A DNA stretch of 64,000 nt from JANXSG01 sp038203935 (GCA_038203935.1 JBBRDM010000003.1:1-64000); one strand, 5' to 3'; positions 18,254 through 27,459 are shown, numbered from the stretch's first letter. The notes: generated by a model from the sequence alone, not told the origin. A program made the numbers and translations.

Positions 18254-20083
18254 CTACTTGGCGAGGTATTTCTTTTTACTCTTATCAAATCCAAGTGACA
18301 GCTTCTTGGGATCATACACCCACGCTCCGCCTCGCTGGAAGAAGCAGTGATATTCAGAAAGTATAGAAGCCACCATCGCCCTGCCTACTCTTCGCACAAT
18401 ATTAACTTCAGTATGCAGCGTTAGGAATTCAATTCCTTTACGGTAGTGCTCCATAATTTCACGCATGATATCGAATGTGCCCAGACTCTCGTTTTCAGCT
18501 CTTTCCTGAAGTTCCAGCAGCTCATTGATTCGATTCCGGCTGATAAACATCGTGGGTTCGCTCTCATCGTTGTAATTTATGAGATAGCGATCAGGCGATT
18601 GTCGTTCCAGAGTGAAGGTTGCTCCTGAATCGATAGGAATAGACTGGAACCAGTCGAGCAGGCCATACAGCAGTCGCGTTTCGTTATTAATCCAAACTTG
18701 CGCTCGCTGACCGCCAGGAAGCAAAAATTCGGCTTCCAATATCACGGGTTCGGGCGGGAAGAATCCGGATGGGAAAAGGCTCAACGGCAGCGTACCGATC
18801 TGTTTGTGATGGTATTTGATAACGGCTCTTGCATTGGATGGTGGATTTGGATCCGGCGTTGGTACAGGCTCTTCATCTAAAACATCCTGAGCCAACGGAT
18901 TGGTAATATCACGTTCAAGCCCCCCGTCAAAGCCATCGGTCTCCAGCAGCTGATCCAGCGGATTACCTTCCACATCGAGGAAGTTATAAGTAGGAATCTC
19001 CAGCAAACCGGGAACCGAGAACACATATCCGGGAATGAGTCCAAGTGGCTGGAACCGATCTGTGCCCACCCATACGACACGCTCATCCTCTGCGAGTACT
19101 CTAATTACCGCGTTCAGATCTTCTTCGAAAGTGCGATAGTCCGGAGTGACGTCGAAAATCTCCTCAAGCAGTGCTGCAGCATGCACTGTTTGATCGCTGC
19201 TGAGAACGGCTGAGACCAGCAGCTCTCTTTCATTCTCACCAATCACCAACGGCTTGGCAGCCTCTTGAGCCTCCGCTTCCGCATTGTCGCTCACTTCCTG
19301 CTGTGCGAGAATAGGGAACTGGGCTTCAAGCGATTTAATCTGTGCTGGCCCGACCCATAAACCACCAAATACTGAGTGCGCACCGGATTTATGATAGAGC
19401 GCGTCGATGAAATTCAAGGCATCAAAATTCTCTTTGTCGAGCTGCCATGCCAGGAACTGCAGCGCTTTTAGTTTGATGGGTACGCCTGCTGCATCAAGAA
19501 ACTCAGCGATTGATTCCGGTTTAGAAGCGGAAATGTTAGCCTTTTTTGCTTTCGCCGAGTAGGGGAGCACTTCGGAATCTTCCAGGAAGTTTTCGAAAAG
19601 AACTTCATCTTCAGATTCGGGATCGGTATCCAGAAGCCAATTTGTCGGCAGGACATAGTTTTCTGAAATTCTGGTGAGGCTTACAGCCTGCTCAACAAAA
19701 TGTTCGACTACTACTTCATAAATTTCCGGGGGTCTGCCGTATACTGAATTAAGTTCGTGAGCGAGACATTCGAGTGTCATGGGTTCACCGAAGGCATTCA
19801 AAATGCGCTGGCAGTTAAAATCTACAGAACTGCGCTTATCCAGGAATCGAGTCCACAATGTCCAGCGGCGGTCTGTTGCGGTCATACTCTGGTTGGTAGT
19901 TAATATAACGCGTGCAAGTTTTAAATCGACATCGGGACGATTCACCGCTTTCACTACATCGGACGCTTTGATCGGTTCATGGGCTTCAATGAGCGCTCGG
20001 TAGATGAGACTGCCTGCCAGATTGGCTGCCAGCTGTTCTTCGAGAATAGGTTCCTCGGTCTTGTTATTTACTGCAGATGCCAC
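18254..20083 (-). CDS. Large protein with winged-helix-like segments, unknown
   Basis: Not recognised. The 609 residues are soluble and acidic. Residues about 20-135 look like two helical winged-helix-type units (GSLIYRALIEAHEPIKASDVV; RILNAFGEPMTLECLAHEL). Another such pair lies near 290-350 (LLVSAVLSSDQTVHAAALLEEI). A proline-rich linker (TPDPNPPSN) near 415 leads to a beta-rich domain, and a helical end closes with FDKSKKKYLAK. Repeated HTH-like units hint at nucleic-acid or transcription-related work, which is only inference. It stands between rimO and gltX, with gaps of about 100 bases on each side. Confidence 0.7.
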   Translation of the reverse strand: MASAVNNKTEEPILEEQLAANLAGSLIYRALIEAHEPIKASDVVKAVNRPDVDLKLARVILTTNQSMTATDRRWTLWTRFLDKRSSVDFNCQRILNAFGEPMTLECLAHELNSVYGRPPEIYEVVVEHFVEQAVSLTRISENYVLPTNWLLDTDPESEDEVLFENFLEDSEVLPYSAKAKKANISASKPESIAEFLDAAGVPIKLKALQFLAWQLDKENFDALNFIDALYHKSGAHSVFGGLWVGPAQIKSLEAQFPILAQQEVSDNAEAEAQEAAKPLVIGENERELLVSAVLSSDQTVHAAALLEEIFDVTPDYRTFEEDLNAVIRVLAEDERVVWVGTDRFQPLGLIPGYVFSVPGLLEIPTYNFLDVEGNPLDQLLETDGFDGGLERDITNPLAQDVLDEEPVPTPDPNPPSNARAVIKYHHKQIGTLPLSLFPSGFFPPEPVILEAEFLLPGGQRAQVWINNETRLLYGLLDWFQSIPIDSGATFTLERQSPDRYLINYNDESEPTMFISRNRINELLELQERAENESLGTFDIMREIMEHYRKGIEFLTLHTEVNIVRRVGRAMVASILSEYHCFFQRGGAWVYDPKKLSLGFDKSKKKYLAK

Positions 20084-20180
20084 GGCTTTTCTCCATTGGG
20101 AAGTTATTGGAAATCGTACTTTTTCCGATATCCCTAAATTAACTATGTTATCAATTCGGTAATTGGTTCAATCAGCAGCG

Positions 20181-21542
20181 CTATTTAGAAGGGCCAATAT
20201 AGTCGGCTGCCAAATCGTATGGTCTCGCTTCAGTCACTTTTGCTCGTACAAAAGACCCGGGAGCAGACATGCATTTTTTTATGTAGACGAGGCCGTCTAT
20301 TTCCGGTGCATCCCTGAAGGATCGTCCTATCGCCGTCGTCGGATCGAGCGAGGACCGATCTTCGATCATAACTTCCAGTTCTCGTCCTTCCCACTTTTTG
20401 TTGCACGCATAGGATATAGCCTGCTGACGTTTCATCAGACTATCCTTGCGAGCTCGTTTAGTACGCGAAGGAACTTTTGGCTCCATACTTCCGCTGGGCG
20501 TTCCATCTTCGACAGAATACTCAAATACTCCAACCCGGTCAAATTGAGCCTCTTCGACGAATTTTTCCAGAGTAGCGAAATGCTCTTTAGTCTCGCCAGG
20601 AAATCCTACTATGAATGTCGTCCGAATCGAAACGTCGGGCACAGCAGCCCTGAAATCGGCAAGCAGTTTAATGTATCCATCGTAACTCATAGGTCGGCGC
20701 ATTGCCCTGAGCATCTCATTGTCTGCGTGCTGAAGCGGCATATCAATGTAATGGCAGACTTTTGGCGTATATGCAATGGCCTCGATTACTCCTCGGTTCA
20801 CGCGAGATGGATAGCAGTAGAACAGCCGAATCCAGTGAATTCCATCTACCTGAGACAGTTCTTTGAGGAGCTCTGGGAGTTTCATTTTTCCATAGAGATC
20901 GTAGCCATACTGTGTTGAATCCTGCGCAATCAGGTTGAGCTCTCGAACTCCCTGCGAAGCTAGCAGAGCCGCTTCTTCCAGTATTATTTCGATCGGTTTG
21001 CTGACATGGCCGCCTCGGAAAGATGGAATTGCACAGAATGTGCAAGCGTGGTCGCATCCTTCCGAAATCTTAAGATAAGCAGTCCACGGTGAACCAATGC
21101 GTGCACGAGTAGGTTTATCCAGCCAGCGATGATGCGGTTTCTCAGCGATTTGCAGCATCTGTTCCGGACGGATGAGCGACTGACCTACAAGTTCACCGAT
21201 GGATCCCACTTGTCCGGTACCTAAAAATGCATCTACTTCGGGCATCTCCGCAGCGAGCTCTTTCGAATATCGCTGTGCCAGACAGCCTGCTACAATAACT
21301 TTCTTTATTTCGCCGCGAGATTTTCTAGCCAGGGCTTCAAGAATCGTGTTTATCGACTCCTCTTTCGCCGAATCGATAAATCCGCAGGTATTGATAACCA
21401 CTACATCCGTTTGAGCGCTCACACCGGCTGGATCATGGCTGGATTCTATCGCGTAGCCGTTTTCAGATAAAAGGCCCAGCATCTCTTCCGAATCGACTTC
21501 ATTTTTCGCACAGCCCAGATTAATCAGGCTAACTTTTGGCAT
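20181..21542 (-). CDS. rimO: Ribosomal protein S12 methylthiotransferase
   Basis: This radical-SAM enzyme adds a methylthio group to the conserved Asp of ribosomal protein S12. The N-terminal UPF0004 domain carries cluster cysteines C11 (NLGCAKN), C53 (NTCGF) and C87 (AGCLAQ). The radical-SAM motif is C163-x3-C167-x2-C170 (CDHACTFC). A TRAM domain closes the protein (about 385-450). SFRGGHVSKP and the N-terminus favour RimO over MiaB. It is full length at 453 residues. Confidence 0.95.
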   Translation of the reverse strand: MPKVSLINLGCAKNEVDSEEMLGLLSENGYAIESSHDPAGVSAQTDVVVINTCGFIDSAKEESINTILEALARKSRGEIKKVIVAGCLAQRYSKELAAEMPEVDAFLGTGQVGSIGELVGQSLIRPEQMLQIAEKPHHRWLDKPTRARIGSPWTAYLKISEGCDHACTFCAIPSFRGGHVSKPIEIILEEAALLASQGVRELNLIAQDSTQYGYDLYGKMKLPELLKELSQVDGIHWIRLFYCYPSRVNRGVIEAIAYTPKVCHYIDMPLQHADNEMLRAMRRPMSYDGYIKLLADFRAAVPDVSIRTTFIVGFPGETKEHFATLEKFVEEAQFDRVGVFEYSVEDGTPSGSMEPKVPSRTKRARKDSLMKRQQAISYACNKKWEGRELEVMIEDRSSLDPTTAIGRSFRDAPEIDGLVYIKKCMSAPGSFVRAKVTEARPYDLAADYIGPSK

Positions 21543-21579
21543 AAATCCTACAATCTATAAACAATTAACTGAAACACTT

Positions 21580-23082
21580 CTACAATCCAAATATTCTATG
21601 CGCGAGATCCGTTTTGAGTATTCCATCCGGATCGCACTGCTGCTTCAAAGTCCAGAACTCTTCCAGAACTTCTTTACCAAGGTACGCTTCAGCAGTATCC
21701 TTATTCAATGTGCTGTCTTTGGCGAAGTAGAATCGACCTCCCGATTCTAAAACTATTTCATTCAGCCGCTCAGCCAGTTTCCACAGATTCACCCTGTTCC
21801 GGTCGGTGATTGGAAAATCCAGCGCAAATGAGTATCCATCCACGGAATGAGTCAGAGAAAAATTATCTTTTTTATGCCGCTTGAATACTCCCAGAAATGG
21901 GATTATTTTCGCCTCGTGACATAACTCCAATTGACGTGTGAAGCAGGCCTCCGCGTTGTCTGCTGGAATAAAACTCTGATACTGTATCAGCCCGTTCGGT
22001 TTATATACAAATTTCCAGTCTGGTACGTAATCCAGCAGAAATGCAAATGCAGTATGAGACTGGAGTATTCGTTTATGGTTTCCCAGGATAGCGCTGGAGG
22101 TATATTTTGCCCAGTTGAGCAGCTTCATTCCCGGATTATTTGCCAGGGGCTTCATACATCGCCACATGATCGATTTGGGAATAATGCCAAATATCGTCTC
22201 CGGCAGTTCCTGGTTTACAACCCTCAGAGTCTGTGCCGGCCTTGGATCTTGTCCTTCAGAGAGATAATTGGCTTGATGGATAAGTCCACGGCCAAGCGCT
22301 CTGCCGCTTGCAAAACAGTCGATCCAGCCGACTAGATAGTCCGCACTATCCATTCGGGATTCGAATTCACAGATGGTCTCAGCCATGCTGCGGGTTGAAA
22401 GAGCATAGACGGAGAGATTTCCCGAATACACCTTCTTCATCTGCAGTGTGATGGTGATAAAACAGCCCAGCATCCCAAATCCGCCTATCGCGGCATGAAA
22501 GAGTTTAGGATTCTGGCTCCTGCTGCAAACTCTGCGCAGACCTGCCGGTGTCAACAATTCAAACTCGGTAATATGGTCCCCAATCGGACCCATCTTAAAA
22601 TTGTTCTTGCCATGAAAATTCATGGCTGCGGCACCGCCAAGTGTTACAAACATCGTGCCGGAAACTACTGGAGGCCACCAGCCGTCTTCTATGCAGTACT
22701 GCCACAACTGCCGGAGAGTAACGCCCGGTTCTACTTTTACTATCCCAGTTTCCGGATTCCAGGCGAGAATACGATTCATCCTGGTCAGGTCGAGAGTGAC
22801 ATTCTCCGCAGAAAGGGAAGCATCTCCATAACTTCGTCCTCCGCCTCGCAGTCCAACTGTTCTGCCATGATCTTTCGCAGTTTTGAAAACGTCCAGGATG
22901 CCATCAACCGTGGCAGGCCGGTAAACATAAGCAAGTGTTGTCTTATTCATTCCCCAGGAATCTACTCGTTCGAGATGATCCAAAGGGAGCGCATGGAAAC
23001 TGCTGGTTGATCCTCCTTTGGGTTCTGGATCGTTATGGGTTCGAGAGGTTTTGCTCTGCACGAGTGTGCTTTCGGCGCTCAT
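21580..23082 (-). CDS. DprE1-like FAD-dependent oxidase
   Basis: This flavoprotein of the vanillyl-alcohol-oxidase type closely follows the pattern of decaprenylphosphoryl-ribose 2-oxidase. It has the FAD loop RGGGRSYGD (79-87), FVTLGGAAAMNFHGKN (about 145-160), FLGVFKRH and DFPI in the substrate domain, and the end CDPDGILKTDLAHRIF. As I align it by eye, the cysteine that benzothiazinones attack in mycobacteria is alanine here. The ATG at 23082 overlaps the stop of the upstream SDR gene as ATGA, so translation is coupled. With that SDR it forms a DprE1/DprE2-type epimerase pair that would convert a lipid-linked ribose to arabinose. The lipid carrier and role here are inferred. Confidence 0.78.
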   Translation of the reverse strand: MSAESTLVQSKTSRTHNDPEPKGGSTSSFHALPLDHLERVDSWGMNKTTLAYVYRPATVDGILDVFKTAKDHGRTVGLRGGGRSYGDASLSAENVTLDLTRMNRILAWNPETGIVKVEPGVTLRQLWQYCIEDGWWPPVVSGTMFVTLGGAAAMNFHGKNNFKMGPIGDHITEFELLTPAGLRRVCSRSQNPKLFHAAIGGFGMLGCFITITLQMKKVYSGNLSVYALSTRSMAETICEFESRMDSADYLVGWIDCFASGRALGRGLIHQANYLSEGQDPRPAQTLRVVNQELPETIFGIIPKSIMWRCMKPLANNPGMKLLNWAKYTSSAILGNHKRILQSHTAFAFLLDYVPDWKFVYKPNGLIQYQSFIPADNAEACFTRQLELCHEAKIIPFLGVFKRHKKDNFSLTHSVDGYSFALDFPITDRNRVNLWKLAERLNEIVLESGGRFYFAKDSTLNKDTAEAYLGKEVLEEFWTLKQQCDPDGILKTDLAHRIFGL

Positions 23083-23822
23083 ACATTTAACTTCTTGAAA
23101 ATGAAAGAAGGTATGGATCGTATAACCCACATGATTGGCCGCCATTTGCCTGGAATATAAGCGGTGTGAACACCCCTGTGCGCGGCGGAAAGAATCTGTG
23201 CTGCTGCCGCTGCAGGAGAGATAACCATCGGTAGTTTATCCATTCCTTTTGTCATCGGCGTATCCACAGGTCCCGGCTTCACTGTGACGACGGCTACTCC
23301 AGCCCTGCCAACTCGGTTCCTGATAGATTCCAGAAAGGCGTTCAGCGCTGCCTTTGATGCTCCATAAACCGGCATTCCTTTGCGCCCGCGATCACCCGCC
23401 ACTGAAGATATACCCACAATCGTTCCTGAACCTGCGCGCTCGAAACGCTGTGCCGCTTCGTTTATCCAGGCGATTGCGCCCAGAAGATTGACTTCGATAT
23501 TCTGTCTGTCTTTTTCGAAACAGTACTCATCCGCCTCGATGCGCGGCATTACACCGGCAGAGTAGATGAAAAGCTCGAATCCGCCCATGTCGAAAGCAAT
23601 CTGCTGAATGAGTTCAGGTATCTCCTCTGTATTACACACATCATGCACGTAAGATCGAATTTTTCCACTGCCAGACACGCTTGCTGCCAGCTTTTCCAGT
23701 TCTTCGCTTCGCCTTGCTACTGCGGCGACTTCACATCCGGATTGCGCTAACTGCCTTGCCAATTCTGCACCTATGCCGGAGGACGCGCCGATTATCAACG
23801 CACGTTTCCACGACGACGCCAT
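23079..23822 (-). CDS. DprE2-like short-chain reductase
   Basis: This is a 247-residue SDR with cofactor loop GASSGIGAE (12-20), catalytic SSVAGDRGRKGMPVYGASK, and the end VKPGPVDTPMTKGM followed by RPIMWVIRSIPSFIFKK. The RGR-x-x-PVYGASK and PVDTPMT segments and the C-terminal amphipathic tail match the reductase partner of DprE1. It would reduce the 2-keto intermediate to the arabino form. It is the first gene of the pair and is coupled to the oxidase by a four-base overlap. A generic SDR role cannot be excluded. Confidence 0.75.
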   Translation of the reverse strand: MASSWKRALIIGASSGIGAELARQLAQSGCEVAAVARRSEELEKLAASVSGSGKIRSYVHDVCNTEEIPELIQQIAFDMGGFELFIYSAGVMPRIEADEYCFEKDRQNIEVNLLGAIAWINEAAQRFERAGSGTIVGISSVAGDRGRKGMPVYGASKAALNAFLESIRNRVGRAGVAVVTVKPGPVDTPMTKGMDKLPMVISPAAAAAQILSAAHRGVHTAYIPGKWRPIMWVIRSIPSFIFKKLNV

Positions 23823-23903
23823 ATCAACTGTTCTCTCCCGATCTAGATTAAATCATTTTGTGCAGTTCGCCTGCCTGTATATCTTTACGGCAAACAATTT
23901 ACT

Positions 23904-23909
23904 ATTATA
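23904..23909 (-). promoter_or_regulatory. Extended -10 promoter for the DprE2/DprE1-like pair
   Basis: Read on the minus strand, TGGTATAAT is a perfect extended -10, about 80 bases before the SDR start. The -35 is poor. It is divergent from the promoter at 24108. Confidence 0.5.
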
Positions 23910-24107
23910 CCATATCGAGAGCGCCATTCAGACGATGTCCTGCCGAACGAATGTAACCAAAGATGTTGGAACAATCGAAATACTAAAAGAGTCATCCTTT
24001 TGATTCGGATATTAAAAATAATCTCGAACGATTTGTTTAGCATTTGCGTCATAAGATTCGATATTGTGAACGTCTGCAAAAACTAGTTTAAATTTTAGAG
24101 CCTTGTC

Positions 24108-24136
24108 TTGACAAAATTACTCTGTATGCATATAAT
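24108..24136 (+). promoter_or_regulatory. Perfect-consensus sigma-70 promoter
   Basis: TTGACA (24108-24113), a 17-base spacer and TATAAT (24131-24136) match the consensus exactly. The transcript would start near 24143 and carry a leader of about 310 bases before the ABC-transporter ATG at 24453. Confidence 0.85.
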
Positions 24137-24195
24137 AGGTAGAGTTTGAAATCCCCGGAAAGGAGTGCGGCGATACTGCATTCGCCTGAAAGATA

Positions 24196-24324
24196 ATGAT
24201 TAATTTCCTCTTTATCAATAGCGTTGATTATCATTTCCATAACGGCAGTACGAGTCCGTCACTTCCATCAGCAGGAGGAGCAGGAAAAGGACCTATTGAG
24301 CGCCCCGGAGGATCCCAGACGTAG
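24196..24324 (+). CDS. Possible 42-residue leader peptide
   Basis: Within the leader, an ATG opens a frame of 42 codons ending in TAG. The N-terminal part is hydrophobic (MINFLFINSV) and the C-terminal part is rich in Gly, Ser and Pro (PSAGGAGKGPIERPGG). The ribosome site is weak (GAAAGA); a stronger AAAGGAG lies about 30 bases further upstream. It may be a true small peptide, a regulatory leader ORF, or chance. A terminator follows 32 bases after its stop. Confidence 0.3.
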   Translation: MINFLFINSVDYHFHNGSTSPSLPSAGGAGKGPIERPGGSQT

Positions 24325-24356
24325 ATTAAAGCTGTTATCTACCAGGATTTCAACCG

Positions 24357-24401
24357 CTACGGGCGCGAAGCTGAACAAATCAGCCGCACCGTAGTTTTTT
24401 T
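24357..24401 (+). terminator. Intrinsic terminator/attenuator in the leader
   Basis: CTACGG pairs with CCGTAG, with an inner stem GCTGA/TCAGC, followed directly by seven T. It lies between the promoter and the ABC-transporter gene, so it either ends a separate small RNA of about 260 bases or acts as an attenuator. I cannot assign the leader to a known riboswitch class. Confidence 0.75.
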
Positions 24402-24452
24402 ATTGCCGGATTTCACCCGCATCGAACATTCCCCCAAAGAAGAGGAGGAGCC

Positions 24453-26657
24453 ATGTCGAAGTTTGCTGCCAAAGAGCAGTCACAATCAGACGAACAACAG
24501 AATCGCTCATTATCGGGCGAAGAGACTCTCATTCAACTCGAAGGCGACTTTGCCGAGGATGGCCAGTTCGGTATACGGCATTTAGAAGTGACCCACACCA
24601 CAGTGCGAGTTCTGGAAAAAGGCGGCGCCGCATCCTTTCAGATTCCCATAGCGGATATCAAGTCCGCAAGAAACGAACCAATGGTCGGCGGCGGCTGCCT
24701 GGAGATAACTACCAAAACAGGCGAAATTCTTCCTGTTATCTCTTACTCACTCACTATTGCCGCCAAGTTTTCAGAAGCCGCAAGGGGTATCGAGCAGCTT
24801 GCCAAGGGTGAGCCGCTGCTGATCAATCTAAAAAAAGAACTTACTCGCTGCGTCAAGTGTAACCGCCTGCTGCCTGAGAAAGATGGAATCTGTCCGGCCT
24901 GCGTTAATCGTCGAAAAACGTTTCTGCGAATCGCAGGCTATCTAAAGCCATATCGCAAACAGGCCATCTCGCTAGGCTTGCTTTCAGTGATGACTACGCT
25001 CATCAATCTTGCGCCTCCGCAGCTTAATGGCGCCATTATCGACACGGTGCTAATGTCGCATCGCAACCTGCCTCGTCTCTATACCTTTATAGGTTTGTGG
25101 GTGATGATTGTGATTGCAGCGACGATTGTTCAGATTATGACGGGGCGATTGATCGCATTTCTTGCCGGCAACATTGCCAGCGATCTAAGAGCAAGCGTTT
25201 ATCGGGCCATCGAATTTTTGAAGGTTAGCTATTTCGACAAGAAACAGGTCGGGGCGATCACTAGTCGGGTAACACAGGACACCGACCGAGTGTGGGGCTT
25301 CCTTGTCGACGGTCTGCCATATGTTATCTCGAATGGCTTGATGCTGCTTGGAATTGTTGGATTCCTTTTTGCTACCAGTCTCAAACTGGCATTGTGGGTG
25401 CTGGCTCCCATGCCGGTCGTGATCTTAATCAGCGCGCTTGCCTGGAAACCTATTTCGCAGATGTTTTTCAAAGTCGGGCAGAAGTGGGCTAGATTTCACA
25501 TGCACCTGAACGAATCACTTTCCGGTATACGAGTAGTCAAAGCGTTTGCCCGTGAAGATCATGAGTATTCGAAGTTCATGACCCGTAATAACGAGCTGCG
25601 AGATGCCGGGGTGTATGTCGATACGAACTGGTATACCGTTTTTGGCGCGATGACGCTTTTCACCAGCCTTGGAGCGCTCATCAACTGGACGGTAGGCGGC
25701 GTGATGGTCTATCGCAGCGAAATGACTCTCGGTGACTTCATTAAAGTTAACCAGCTGCTCACATTGGTCTATGGACCGCTGCAGTGGTTCGGCCAGCTTA
25801 ACAACTGGTTCAGTAAAGCCATGGCTGGCGCAGAGCGCATCTTCGAGATCATCGATGCTGAGTTCGAAGCTAAGGATGAAGTACATCCGCATGTGGAAAT
25901 CACAGGTGAAGTGGAGTTTGAGAATGTGCGCTTCGGCTATGACAAGTCAAATCCGGTTCTGAAAGGTCTCACCTTTACGGCGAAACCAGGCGAGATGATC
26001 GGGCTGGTGGGGAAATCAGGCGCAGGTAAATCAACGACAATCAATCTGATTGCTCGCTTCTATGAGCCGGATGCCGGAACGATAAAGATCGATGGAAGAG
26101 ACTATCGTGAACTGGGACTGCAGGATATGCGGCACCAGATCGGTATTGTGCTACAGGAGCCGTTCCTATTCAATGGAAGTATTGCAGACAATATCTCCTA
26201 TGGTAAGCCTGAAGCGGCTTTCGAGGAGATTGTCGCTGCGGCGAAGGCCGCCAACGCCCATCACTTCATTCTGGGCAAGCCAGATGGATACGACACGATG
26301 GTAGGTGAGAAAGGCGCGAAGCTTTCTGGTGGAGAGCGGCAGCGTGTTTCAATTGCGAGAGCAATACTCCACAATCCGCGCATCCTGATTCTCGACGAGG
26401 CTACCTCATCGGTAGATGTAGAGACCGAGAAGCAGATACAGGAGGCGATCGCCAACCTCATCAAAGGCCGCACTACCTTCGCGATAGCGCACCGGCTGTC
26501 CACACTGCGCAATGCCAGCCGTTTGGTGGTACTGGAGAAAGGTGAAATCTGCGAGATGGGTACACATGCCGAACTGATGGAGAAGCAAGGCGCTTTCTAT
26601 AATCTCGTACAGACGCAGAGCCAGGTTACCCAGATTATCGGTGCAGTCGAAGCATAG
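24453..26657 (+). CDS. ABC exporter with PH-like and zinc-ribbon N-terminus
   Basis: This is a half-transporter (permease fused to ATPase) of 734 residues. Residues about 25-125 form a beta-rich, PH-like domain. A zinc ribbon follows near 132-150 (CVKCNRLLPEKDGICPAC), then six membrane helices and the ATPase. The ATPase has Walker A GLVGKSGAGKST (about 516), signature LSGGERQ (about 624), Walker B ILILDEATSS and the H-loop AHRLST. The next gene is DUF1854. This pairing is known from proteobacterial loci where both are called cyanophycin-metabolism-associated; no cyanophycin genes are visible here. The substrate is unknown. GGAGGAG precedes the ATG. Confidence 0.9.
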   Translation: MSKFAAKEQSQSDEQQNRSLSGEETLIQLEGDFAEDGQFGIRHLEVTHTTVRVLEKGGAASFQIPIADIKSARNEPMVGGGCLEITTKTGEILPVISYSLTIAAKFSEAARGIEQLAKGEPLLINLKKELTRCVKCNRLLPEKDGICPACVNRRKTFLRIAGYLKPYRKQAISLGLLSVMTTLINLAPPQLNGAIIDTVLMSHRNLPRLYTFIGLWVMIVIAATIVQIMTGRLIAFLAGNIASDLRASVYRAIEFLKVSYFDKKQVGAITSRVTQDTDRVWGFLVDGLPYVISNGLMLLGIVGFLFATSLKLALWVLAPMPVVILISALAWKPISQMFFKVGQKWARFHMHLNESLSGIRVVKAFAREDHEYSKFMTRNNELRDAGVYVDTNWYTVFGAMTLFTSLGALINWTVGGVMVYRSEMTLGDFIKVNQLLTLVYGPLQWFGQLNNWFSKAMAGAERIFEIIDAEFEAKDEVHPHVEITGEVEFENVRFGYDKSNPVLKGLTFTAKPGEMIGLVGKSGAGKSTTINLIARFYEPDAGTIKIDGRDYRELGLQDMRHQIGIVLQEPFLFNGSIADNISYGKPEAAFEEIVAAAKAANAHHFILGKPDGYDTMVGEKGAKLSGGERQRVSIARAILHNPRILILDEATSSVDVETEKQIQEAIANLIKGRTTFAIAHRLSTLRNASRLVVLEKGEICEMGTHAELMEKQGAFYNLVQTQSQVTQIIGAVEA

Positions 26658-26815
26658 GGCTCAAGTTGCGGAAGTGTCAGTTTCGATTATCGGAGATATT
26701 TTTATGGCATTATGTGATTCTGAGAGATACTTCGTGCTGCGAAGTATTTCTTCCCGATACCTGAGCCTTGAATGGAAACTGAATAGGCTTCACTCATTTA
26801 GAAAGAGGTGTTTAG

Positions 26816-27289
26816 TTGGAACTATCAGAGCTTAATCTATTCTACGAACCTAAAGATCGCCTCCGACTGACGGTGGGTAATGATCGATCCTATCCGACCG
26901 TAAAGCCGGTATGGTCCGCGCCGCTCTCACGCCCGAACACCTATCTGGCGCTTCTGGACGGCAAAGGGCAGGAAATCGCAATGCTGCCGACGCTGAACTC
27001 GGTAGATAGTGATTCGCGCCAAGCAATAGAATCTGAACTAAGACGTCGGTATATGACGGCGACGATCACCTCTATTGTCCACGCCAGTGTGGAGTTTGGC
27101 GCCACCTATTGGAAAGTTGAGACGGACAGGGGACATCGTGATTTTGTCACCCAGAGCTTACAAGAGAACGCTATGTGGCTGGCCCCGACGCACCTGCTTC
27201 TGCTGGATGTGGACGGCAACCGCTTCGAAATCCTCGATACTTCTGCTCTCGATGAAAAAAGCCGCAGTTTTATACGAGCGATTTTATAG
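26816..27289 (+). CDS. DUF1854 protein
   Basis: The 157 residues match the DUF1854 pattern: YEPKDRLRLTVGNDRSYPTV, a middle helix RQAIESELRRRY, WKVETDRGHRDF, and the end LDEKSRSFIRAIL. Function is unknown; it habitually accompanies the type of ABC exporter found immediately upstream, so it is probably an accessory or regulator of that exporter. The start is TTG with AGAGGTG upstream. The 158-base gap after the ABC gene contains a small hairpin but no gene. A terminator follows. Confidence 0.85.
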   Translation: MELSELNLFYEPKDRLRLTVGNDRSYPTVKPVWSAPLSRPNTYLALLDGKGQEIAMLPTLNSVDSDSRQAIESELRRRYMTATITSIVHASVEFGATYWKVETDRGHRDFVTQSLQENAMWLAPTHLLLLDVDGNRFEILDTSALDEKSRSFIRAIL

Positions 27290-27308
27290 ATTAGGACGAA
27301 TTAAGTAT

Positions 27309-27350
27309 AGCCTTTCATTCTTCCCAGGATGAGAGGCTTTGATTTTTTTA
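27309..27350 (+). terminator. Terminator after the DUF1854 gene
   Basis: AGCCTTTCAT pairs with ATGAGAGGCT (one G-U pair), followed by TTTGATTTTTTT. It closes the ABC-exporter/DUF1854 operon. Confidence 0.8.
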
Positions 27351-27459
27351 ATTTAACTTGTGGAATTCGCAAGGATACCGCGACGTAGAAAGTGATAGTT
27401 CATCTATTAGGAACTCAGGACTGAAATTATCAAGAAAGAATGGGAGGCGTAACTTAGAA

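Noticed and set aside
20163..20918. 251-codon open frame antisense to rimO
   Set aside because: It lies fully within the rimO region on the other strand, with no start site and no recognisable motif.
26727..26747. Small hairpin (ATACTTCG/CGAAGTAT) between the ABC gene and DUF1854
   Set aside because: Eight base pairs without a T-run; too weak to call a terminator.
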